From assembly GCF_033878955.1 (NCBI RefSeq), contig NZ_CP138858.1:1054001-1118000 (forward strand): a stretch of DNA of 64,000 nt, given 5' to 3'. The translations under genes and the position numbers were made by a program. This stretch comes from Coraliomargarita algicola (GTDB lineage Bacteria; Verrucomicrobiota; Verrucomicrobiia; Opitutales; Coraliomargaritaceae). Within the stretch, counting starts at the first letter, position 1, and each line of letters starts with the position of its first letter. The notes under the pieces are model-generated. The model was given only the letters and a program-made list of their open reading frames with translations, had not been told where the DNA came from and searched no databases. Shown piece by piece: positions 52,736-61,143 of this stretch.

Positions 52736-55291
52736 CTAGCGCCATTCGTGCTTCGGGTAGCGCCCCGCTAACTCCTTACGCACATGCGCATAAGCGCCGG
52801 TCCAAAAACCATCGAGATCATCCGTTAAATGTGCAGGCCGCTGGTTGGGTGCCAAAAGTTCGACTAATAACGGCACCTGCCCATTTGCCACGCGTAGCTG
52901 ACTACCGGGCACGTCATAAAAATCCTGCAGCTTGGACGCAATAAACGCACGCCCATCCGCTTCGTAGCGTATACGCGCAGGCCGTTTCCGACGGGGCAAA
53001 TCCATCTCAGCGGGCGCATAGGTGTCGATATAATACATCTGCTCCGGGCGAATCCACTCCTGAACAGTCTGGAGCACTGGACGATCTTTTATCTCTTTGT
53101 AGCTCAGCGCACCGTGACAGATCTGCTCAATCAAGAGTTGACGCGCTTCCTCATCGATCGGTGCGACCTCCGTCTCCGGACAGTGCCGCGCCACAAAATT
53201 CACCCGCTGTATCCAGTTCTCCACCACAGCGTCCCAATTCTTTAAATTCAATTTCCCGGCGACAACCTGCGCCGCCAATAGAGCCGCCGCTTGATCATAG
53301 TCCGGCTCACCTTGATCTTTCGACTGAAGCACTAAATCTCGAAAACGACGCTCGCGACGACAGACCACCCGACGCGCCGACTCATCATAACTGGTACTGC
53401 TGCCTTCGCCAAAATCTTCCGGAAAAAACTCCTCGAGCCAAGCCGACTCCACAGCCGTGGCCAAGCCTAAGAGAACAGTGACATCGCCACGCAATTCGCG
53501 CTCCTCAATTTCGGCCGCCACGAAGAGCTCACTCTCCACCACACTTTCACGGCGCAATTCGCCCGCGCGGCCATGCACCATGCGGCAACGCCGCGTGCCG
53601 CGGTCATTTCGTAAAGCTAAATGATCTGAAAAAGCCACCAGCAAGCACTTACAAATTCTCTCTTCAAAATCAGGTAACGCACCCGAGCGCGTATCCAAAC
53701 CCGCCTTCTCAGCCAGTTTCAAAATTTGCTGCGCCACGGCTCCAGCCTGCCGCGCAGCGCCCCCGTGTATGCCCAATGCACCACATGCATGGACGCTAAA
53801 CTTAGCAGCTTGCGCCAGTTCCCAAGCTCTCAAATGCACAAAGTAGTCTGACCGCGCATCCGCATGATCCTCGATCTGTCGCAATTGCTCACGCCGCACA
53901 CGGTCTTCCCGTGATACCCGATAGAAGGGCCGTCCTTGGCTCAGGGCCGCAATTAAAGCCACCTCAGGCAATACCCCCAAACGATCCGCCTCAATCAGCA
54001 AACGCGCATAACGAGGATGCAAGGGAAAGCCCGACATCTTCCCTCCCAAGCGGGTAATTGAATTCTCAGAATCCAAGGCCCCTAAATCCTTGAGTAAAAT
54101 ATACGCGCGCTGCAAAGCCTTTGCCTCGGGCGCTTCAAACCACGGAAAACCATCTAAATTCTGAATACCCGCCGCAGCCAACATCAACACCGTTTCGGAC
54201 AAATCGACCCGCTTCACTTCAGCCTCATCGCGCTCCGCGCGCGCCAAATGCTCCGCCTCGCTCCAAAGCCGCAAACAAACGCCCGGCCCCGTGCGACCCG
54301 CACGCCCGGCGCGTTGCTCCGCCGAGGCCCGACTGATCGGCTCGACTAAGATCGAATTGATCCCGCGCCGCGCATCGTAACGCGCGATCCGAGCCAAGCC
54401 GCCATCGATCACCACTCGCACACCTTCAATTGTGATCGAAGTTTCCGCCACATTAGTCGAAACAATGATCTTAGGGCGGCCACCACTCGCGACCGCACGA
54501 TCCTGCGCAGCAGGCGGCAACTCACCATGCAAAGGCAACACTTCGTAGGCACGCGACTCTGGCAAGGCTTCAATCGCCTCGATCGTTTTGCGAATTTCAA
54601 AAGAGCCAGGCATAAAGACCAGCACATCGCCGCTCACTTGCCCTGCGATCGATTTTTTAAAGGCCACCGCGGCCCGCTCCCAAACTGGAGGCGCCTGCCG
54701 TCCCAGCGCCGCGCCCGTATAGCTCACTTCCACCGGATACATGCGCCCCGTCGCCTCGACGCGCGTGCAGGGTGTCAAAAAGTGCTCTAAAGCATCGATG
54801 TCCAAGGTTGCCGACATCACCACCAGCTTCAAATCCGGACGCTGCTCCGCCACCGATCGCAAAGCACAGGCCAGACTTAAATCACTGGTTAAATGACGCT
54901 CGTGAAACTCATCAAACACCACGGCTCCCACGCCCTTCAGCGTCGGGTCTTCTAAAATCTGTCGCAATAAAATCGCCTCCGTCACGAAGCGTATGCGTGT
55001 GCGCGCGCTCACGACGTTTTCAAACCGAATTTGATAGCCCACCTCTTCACCCAGCTTCACAGCTCGCTCGGAAGCGACACGTTTGGCCAACAAGCGTGCC
55101 GCCAAACGGCGTGGTTGCAGCACCACGATCTCCCCCTCGATCCCAGAGCGGTCCAACAGAATCTGCGGCACTTGTGTCGATTTACCTGAGCCCGTCGGCG
55201 CGGCCAACACGACGCGCCCCGTCCCCGCGATCCCCGCAAGCAGGTCATCGGCGACATCATAGATAGGAAGATTTGAAGGAGATGATTTCAT
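52736..55291 (-). CDS. hrpB: ATP-dependent helicase HrpB
   Basis: About 851 residues from the ATG at 55291 (MKSSPSNLPIYDVADDLLA); the in-frame GTG at 55324 adds 11 residues. DExH-box helicase with Walker A APTGSGKSTQVP, a DEFH box in VVFDEFHERHL, motif III SATLD, motif V ISTNVAETSITI-like and motif VI QRAGRAGRTGPG, then a ratchet domain and the C-terminal HrpB domain (WIRPEQMYYIDTYAPAEMDLPRRKR, LVELLAPNQRPAHLTDDLDGFW). HrpB-type helicases are widespread but poorly understood. The gene is single and ends 25 bp from the dehydrogenase stop. Confidence 0.93.
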   Translation of the reverse strand: MKSSPSNLPIYDVADDLLAGIAGTGRVVLAAPTGSGKSTQVPQILLDRSGIEGEIVVLQPRRLAARLLAKRVASERAVKLGEEVGYQIRFENVVSARTRIRFVTEAILLRQILEDPTLKGVGAVVFDEFHERHLTSDLSLACALRSVAEQRPDLKLVVMSATLDIDALEHFLTPCTRVEATGRMYPVEVSYTGAALGRQAPPVWERAAVAFKKSIAGQVSGDVLVFMPGSFEIRKTIEAIEALPESRAYEVLPLHGELPPAAQDRAVASGGRPKIIVSTNVAETSITIEGVRVVIDGGLARIARYDARRGINSILVEPISRASAEQRAGRAGRTGPGVCLRLWSEAEHLARAERDEAEVKRVDLSETVLMLAAAGIQNLDGFPWFEAPEAKALQRAYILLKDLGALDSENSITRLGGKMSGFPLHPRYARLLIEADRLGVLPEVALIAALSQGRPFYRVSREDRVRREQLRQIEDHADARSDYFVHLRAWELAQAAKFSVHACGALGIHGGAARQAGAVAQQILKLAEKAGLDTRSGALPDFEERICKCLLVAFSDHLALRNDRGTRRCRMVHGRAGELRRESVVESELFVAAEIEERELRGDVTVLLGLATAVESAWLEEFFPEDFGEGSSTSYDESARRVVCRRERRFRDLVLQSKDQGEPDYDQAAALLAAQVVAGKLNLKNWDAVVENWIQRVNFVARHCPETEVAPIDEEARQLLIEQICHGALSYKEIKDRPVLQTVQEWIRPEQMYYIDTYAPAEMDLPRRKRPARIRYEADGRAFIASKLQDFYDVPGSQLRVANGQVPLLVELLAPNQRPAHLTDDLDGFWTGAYAHVRKELAGRYPKHEWR

Positions 55292-55362
55292 AAATTTGAA
55301 CAGCCGAACCAAAACCGCTTTCACAGTTGAGCCTGCAGCTAAAACACTGTCAACTCTAGCTC

Positions 55363-56898
55363 ATGAACAGTGAATCACTACAGCGCAGTCTCCGTCAGGA
55401 GATACTTTTTGCACGTCGCCGGATCTATGAGGTCGGCGAAGCAACGCCGCTGCATTCGATTATTTTGGAAGATCCGGAGTTAAAAATCTTCGTCAAACGC
55501 GAAGACCTCTCCCCCATTCATGCCTACAAATGGCGCGGAGCCTACAATCGCATGGCACAACTGAGCCCCGATGAACTCGCGGGCGGCGTGGTGACCGCAT
55601 CTGCTGGCAACCACGCCCAAGGCGTGGCTCTAGCCGCACGCAAGCTAGGCAGCCACGCCATCATCTACATGCCACTCTCCACCCCACGCATGAAGCAAGT
55701 CGCGGTGCAACGCCACGGCGGCGACTGCGTGACCATCCGCCTACATGGAGACAGCTACGATAGCGCCAGTGCCGCCGCTCACGAATGCGCCGCCAAGGAT
55801 GGACTCACTTACATCCACGCCTACGACGATTTAGCTGTCATGGCCGGGCAAGGCACGCTGGCCGACGAAATCGTAATGTCCGGCAAGGGCCCCTTCGATG
55901 TCGCCTACCTACAAGTGGGCGGCGGAGGCATGGCTGCCGCCACCGCGACTTGGTTGAAAATGAATTTCCCCGAGATTCGTATCATCGGGGTCGAAGGCGT
56001 GCACCAAGCCTCGATGGCGGCCGCCGTGCAAGCCGGTAAGCCTATCGCACTGGATCAAGTCGATGTCTTTTGCGATGGCACCGCCGTGCGTAAAGTCGGC
56101 ACCCTCACGCACCAAATTTGCTCCGATCTCGTCGACGAGTGGATGACGGTGAGCAACGACGAAGTCTCTGCCGCGATCCAATTTCTCTGGGAACAATTGC
56201 GCTGCATTCCCGAACCATCGGGCGCAATGGGAGTCGCCGCCATTCTCAAACACCGCCACCAACTGGCTGGAAAACGCGTGCTCAGCGTGCTCTGCGGAGC
56301 AAATATGGACTTCGAACAACTGGCCACCATCGCTCGCCGCGCAGCAGTCGGCGCCGCGCGACGGCGCTACCTGAAAATACAGATCCCCGAAAAGGCAGGA
56401 GCCATGTATGGCTTACTTAAATCGCTGCCAGAGACCGTAAATATCGTCGACTTTCAATACGGCAAAACAGACGCTGAAATGGCGGGCCCGGTCATCGGCT
56501 TCGATCTATCTCCGATGCAATTTACCGTGCTCACCCAAGCACTCAGCGACGGTGGCTATCTCTACAATGAAGTCACCTCCGAGACCGACGTCGATGTCGC
56601 CTTCCGCCTCATTCACTACGAGTCAAAACTACTGCGGCACCCGATCTTTATTACACTCGAGTTCCACGAACGCTCAGGAGCACTCGCCGATTTCCTACGA
56701 GCCGTAAGCCCCCACTCGAACCTCGCCTACTTCAACTACGTCTATTCCGGCGAACGAGTCGGCCGCGCACTACTTGGATTTGAATTTGAAACACCTGCAG
56801 GCTACGACAACTTCGAGCAAGTACTCCAATCCGCCAAGCACGCCTACCGCGCTTATCAACGCGTATCCGAGAGTTCACTCAAACGAATCCTCGGATAG
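55363..56898 (+). CDS. ilvA: Threonine dehydratase (biosynthetic)
   Basis: 511 residues. PLP enzyme that deaminates threonine to 2-oxobutyrate, the first step to isoleucine. The PLP lysine is Lys56 in IHAYKWRGAYN; the phosphate loop is GGGGMAAATATW; TASAGNHAQGVALAARKLG binds substrate. The C-terminal 170 residues form two ACT-like regulatory domains (YLKIQIPEKAGAMYGLLKSL and IFITLEFHERSGALADFLRAV), so feedback control by isoleucine is expected. It is 14 bp before the AEC transporter gene. Confidence 0.95.
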   Translation: MNSESLQRSLRQEILFARRRIYEVGEATPLHSIILEDPELKIFVKREDLSPIHAYKWRGAYNRMAQLSPDELAGGVVTASAGNHAQGVALAARKLGSHAIIYMPLSTPRMKQVAVQRHGGDCVTIRLHGDSYDSASAAAHECAAKDGLTYIHAYDDLAVMAGQGTLADEIVMSGKGPFDVAYLQVGGGGMAAATATWLKMNFPEIRIIGVEGVHQASMAAAVQAGKPIALDQVDVFCDGTAVRKVGTLTHQICSDLVDEWMTVSNDEVSAAIQFLWEQLRCIPEPSGAMGVAAILKHRHQLAGKRVLSVLCGANMDFEQLATIARRAAVGAARRRYLKIQIPEKAGAMYGLLKSLPETVNIVDFQYGKTDAEMAGPVIGFDLSPMQFTVLTQALSDGGYLYNEVTSETDVDVAFRLIHYESKLLRHPIFITLEFHERSGALADFLRAVSPHSNLAYFNYVYSGERVGRALLGFEFETPAGYDNFEQVLQSAKHAYRAYQRVSESSLKRILG

Positions 56899-56912
56899 TG
56901 GATACCTAGCTC

Positions 56913-57863
56913 ATGTACGACTCTGGTCTCATCTTTACGGCAATCATGCCGATCTTTTTCATTATTACAGCGGGCTACCTCGCCCGGCGACTCGGTTGGC
57001 TCAATGAAGCTGCCGATCGCAGTTTAATGACTGTGGTGGTCAACTTACTCTACCCAGCCTTTATCTTCTCCTTGGTGCTGGGCAACGATGCTCTACGCGA
57101 TCCCGCTAATATCGTACTGCCCCCACTCATCGGCCTCACCTCCATTGTCGCCGCCTTTGGTAGTATCATGCTGCTGGCTCGCAAACTCAAAATCGGCGAC
57201 CAACGCGAATGCCGCACCTTCGCATTCAGCACAGGCATCTACAACTACGGCTACTTTCCAATACCAATCGTAGCCCTACTGTTTAACCGTGAAACCACGG
57301 GCGTGCTACTCGTCTATAACGTAGGAATCGAAATCGCGATGTGGTCCCTGGGCGTCGGTTACATACTATCCGCCAACGATCCGAAGCCTATTTGGCGACG
57401 CCTCCTCAGCGGCCCGGTCATCGCGATCCTCATTGCCGTCCCCTTAAACTGGCTACGCATCGATGAGCAACTACCCAATTTCGCATTCGAATCGATCGAT
57501 CTACTGGGCAAATGCGCGATCCCGCTGGCATTGTTAATCATCGGAGCCACCTTCGCCGATCTGGCCAAAGGCGTACGCATCTTCGAGCGATTACGCATCC
57601 CAGTGATCGCAGTCATCATCCGCCTCGGCATCTTTCCAGTAATTCTAATTTTCTTCGCCTTTCTCTTCCCATTCCCGACGGAACTCAAGGCCGTCATGGT
57701 CGTACAAGCCGCCATGCCCTGCGGTGTCTTTCCCATCGTACTCGCACGTCAGTTCGACGGCTCGCCCGAAGTCGCGCTCAAAGTCGTACTCGCCACCACC
57801 ATCGTCAGCTTCGTCACCATTCCATTGTGGATCACATTCGGCATGCGCTTACTCGACTTGTAA
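56913..57863 (+). CDS. AEC-family (auxin efflux carrier) transporter
   Basis: 316 residues, ten hydrophobic segments in a 5+5 pattern. FIITAGYLARRLGWLN, FPIPIVALLF and VMVVQAAMPCGVFPIVLA match the AEC/BASS-like family of secondary transporters for organic anions or amino acids. The substrate is unknown. Directly behind ilvA on the same strand, so it may export an amino-acid-related compound. Confidence 0.87.
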   Translation: MYDSGLIFTAIMPIFFIITAGYLARRLGWLNEAADRSLMTVVVNLLYPAFIFSLVLGNDALRDPANIVLPPLIGLTSIVAAFGSIMLLARKLKIGDQRECRTFAFSTGIYNYGYFPIPIVALLFNRETTGVLLVYNVGIEIAMWSLGVGYILSANDPKPIWRRLLSGPVIAILIAVPLNWLRIDEQLPNFAFESIDLLGKCAIPLALLIIGATFADLAKGVRIFERLRIPVIAVIIRLGIFPVILIFFAFLFPFPTELKAVMVVQAAMPCGVFPIVLARQFDGSPEVALKVVLATTIVSFVTIPLWITFGMRLLDL

Positions 57864-58004
57864 AACTCGGCAACTGTGACAGCACTCCAAATACTAATTC
57901 ACCAGCAACTCTAGATAAGGACAGCTTATCAATAAGTTTGCTTCTCCTAAATCATAAAGATTACTTATCCACGAATCATTGACAGTTTAAGTAGGAGATG
58001 CAAA

Positions 58005-58020
58005 ACAACAGGCTTGTTGT
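58005..58020 (+). repeat. Small inverted repeat in the eno leader region
   Basis: ACAACA-GGCT-TGTTGT, about 70 bp before the enolase ATG. It may fold as a short RNA hairpin or be a regulator site. Only its symmetry supports it. Confidence 0.3.
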
Positions 58021-58089
58021 CCAATTATTCGGCTGCGCACGCAGGTGGAGGCAACAATAACATCTCACTTAAAAAGAACCGCTTTTACT

Positions 58090-59373
<1,284 letters not shown>

Positions 59374-59394
59374 TCATTGCGAAAAGATTTAATC

Positions 59395-59428
59395 AAAAGC
59401 CCGACGGTCGAAACCGTCGGGCTTTTTT
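59395..59428 (+). terminator. Rho-independent terminator of eno
   Basis: A perfect 14-bp stem (AAAAGCCCGACGGT with loop CGAA) is followed by TT, 22 bp behind the eno stop. The A-run on the left side makes it potentially active in the opposite direction as well. Confidence 0.95.
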
Positions 59429-59499
59429 CTGGGTTCATCCTCGATTCGCGGTAACGAGCGGGGCCAATCTTCTCTCAATCAATGACGCCACCAAGTTAA

Positions 59500-59589
59500 C
59501 CTAAATTCGGCAGCCGGCTAAGGCTCGACTTCTTAAACCGTTAACTTACATTAACTTACGTAATTAACGGTTCAGCTCATTTATTTAGG
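59500..59589 (-). mobile_element. Miniature inverted-repeat element, copy 3 (90 bp, internally deleted)
   Basis: On the minus strand it reads CCTAAATAAATGAGC to CTGCCGAATTTAGG, like copy 2, but exactly 117 bp of the middle is missing. The deletion is between two ACGTAA-A/G-TT direct repeats. The target duplication is GTTAA (59495-59499 and 59590-59594). The right copy contains the TAA stop codon of the prepilin-like gene (59593-59591 on the minus strand). Confidence 0.9.
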
Positions 59590-59590
59590 G

Positions 59591-60283
59591 TTAAGGCTGC
59601 GCAGCCCATGGCGAAAGCGTATATGCATTTCCTCCTGTTGGAAAATCCTCAGGAGCCCAGGTCTCGACATGTCCATCCATGAATACCAGGTTGGCCTTCC
59701 CATTATGTCGAAAACCGGTCCACCTCGCCCCTTCTGAATTCGGCTGGATCAAGAGCACACACTCAGTCGGCTTCTCTGGATGATAAGAATCTGCCAAAAG
59801 AACTGTCTTTGCGGGCTCTGTCAGCATCGCAAAAGTGTAGAGTGGCTTCCCTGCTGTTTCATATCCACTGCGAGAACTATTGATTTGAGCATTCATTCCA
59901 TAGTGCGTGTTCGCACCAGCTTGAACGACTAGATCCGACTCTGGACAACGGAATACTCCTTGAGGTAACTCGCCGTAGGCCGCAGCACCTCCGGCTTTTG
60001 ATTCAAGATAAGGCATAATCGCTGTGGGCCACAAATAATATTCGTCAGCGTTCCAGTTCTCAGTATCCGAATCCTGACCAAACGCGGGTGCAATGATGCC
60101 ATGGTGATCCATCGCATACAGATGAAAGCCCAAATGAATTTGCCGTAAGTTCGAGGCGCATTTGGCTTGTCGCCCCGAACTCAAAGTCGAATGTAGCACC
60201 GGAATCAGAATATACATCATAAGAGCGCTGACTGCCATAACAGTCAGCAACTCAACTAATGTAAATCCGCGGCATCGTCTCAT
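59591..60283 (-). CDS. Prepilin-like protein with H-X9-DG C-terminal domain
   Basis: 230 residues. A type IV prepilin-like N-terminus (CRGFTLVELLTVMAVSALMM; cleavage after the G, then the hydrophobic helix) is followed by a domain with FRCPESD and the C-terminal motif FRHNGKANLVFMDGHVE (H-X9-DG), a set typical of planctomycete and verrucomicrobial prepilin-type proteins. It would be processed by a prepilin peptidase and perhaps belong to a type II secretion-like pseudopilus; most such genes have unknown roles. The stop codon is supplied by the target duplication of the miniature element, so the original C-terminus may have differed. Confidence 0.85.
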   Translation of the reverse strand: MRRCRGFTLVELLTVMAVSALMMYILIPVLHSTLSSGRQAKCASNLRQIHLGFHLYAMDHHGIIAPAFGQDSDTENWNADEYYLWPTAIMPYLESKAGGAAAYGELPQGVFRCPESDLVVQAGANTHYGMNAQINSSRSGYETAGKPLYTFAMLTEPAKTVLLADSYHPEKPTECVLLIQPNSEGARWTGFRHNGKANLVFMDGHVETWAPEDFPTGGNAYTLSPWAAQP

Positions 60284-60306
60284 ATCTTCGTCGAAGCTAA
60301 TTTCGA

Positions 60307-60558
60307 CTACAAGGCGAAGGAAAACCTACTTATCGCAGCGCCAATGCTGAAGGTAGACACACCGTCTAAGCGAAGATTCAGCGTGCCGCTGGCACCGCCA
60401 TTATCATTGATCGTGATACTGTTCACGGAGCCATGATCCACCCCGATCCATGTGACCGTATCGGCCGATGAGGCGGAAGCCCAAAGGCTCACGACTGCGA
60501 GCAAGCTCGCACGCGTAAAAGTTTTATAGATTGAAGCAGGTATAGTTTTTGTGGTCAT
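60307..60558 (-). CDS. Small exported protein, probably truncated
   Basis: 83 residues: a signal peptide (to about 31, ASASSA-DTVTW) followed by about 50 residues with a beta pattern (ITINDNGGASGTLNLRLDG). It looks like the beginning of a larger PEP-CTERM-type exported protein that stops early; no PEP-CTERM signal is present. The next gene starts 23 bp later on the same strand. It could be a genuine small protein. Confidence 0.5.
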   Translation of the reverse strand: MTTKTIPASIYKTFTRASLLAVVSLWASASSADTVTWIGVDHGSVNSITINDNGGASGTLNLRLDGVSTFSIGAAISRFSFAL

Positions 60559-61143
60559 GGGGTAGATGACGAATGGAGTGGGTTCGGATCAGCGTGTAAA
60601 CAAGGTGGGGCATGAATGCGCAGCATCAACTCAAACGCTTTCAAGAAAAGTAATTATTTACACTATAACCTAAGAAAATAATAAATATCGAACACTTGCC
60701 ACCCATTTTTTACTTTTACAGATAAGCAGCTTCTTTCATAGATAATAGCTACCGTAAAAAGGATCTTCCGGTCGAAAAAAAATGAGAAGATAGAAGAAAC
60801 TTCAGCAAGCAACAGCTAGACGATTGCACGCAGCGACACATATTACTAATCTAAAACCATACAGCATTATCACCGTAAAGATAAGTCAAAATTTACATCT
60901 TGACAGCTACAGGAAAGTTACGTTGTGAGTCCCTATCGCTAAGGTCTAAATCGATAATCAATCTGTCTGTGTGTTGATAAAAAAAACGGACATACGCAGG
61001 CCCTGATCTCCCAGAACACTGTATCCATAAATACAGACACTTCAAATACATACAAGTCTGTGAATAGTTATTTGTAGCCCACGTAATTGAGTTTCATTTC
61101 CAACATTGCTGTTGGATACACAAGATCAACTAAAGTAATTTTT
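60559..61143. other. Intergenic region between divergent genes
   Basis: 585 bp, AT-rich, no convincing coding frame. It should hold promoters for both sides. Visible are CAAACGCTTTCAAG near 60632, which only partly resembles a LacI-type site, a TTGACA at 60900-60905 without a good -10, the inverted repeat CTGTAT-CCATAA-ATACAG near 61019, and the hairpin TCCAAC-ATTGCT-GTTGGA at 61099-61116 in the leader of the GH gene. None is decisive. Confidence 0.5.

Noticed and set aside
58045..58089. Longer enolase start at GTG 58045 with a GGAGG-like stretch
   Set aside because: The conserved enolase N-terminus begins at the ATG 58090; the GGAGG lies within and after the GTG and cannot serve it.
60625..60650. 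LacI-type operator near the second GH gene
   Set aside because: CAAACGCTTTCAAG is not a true palindrome; the match is too weak to claim.
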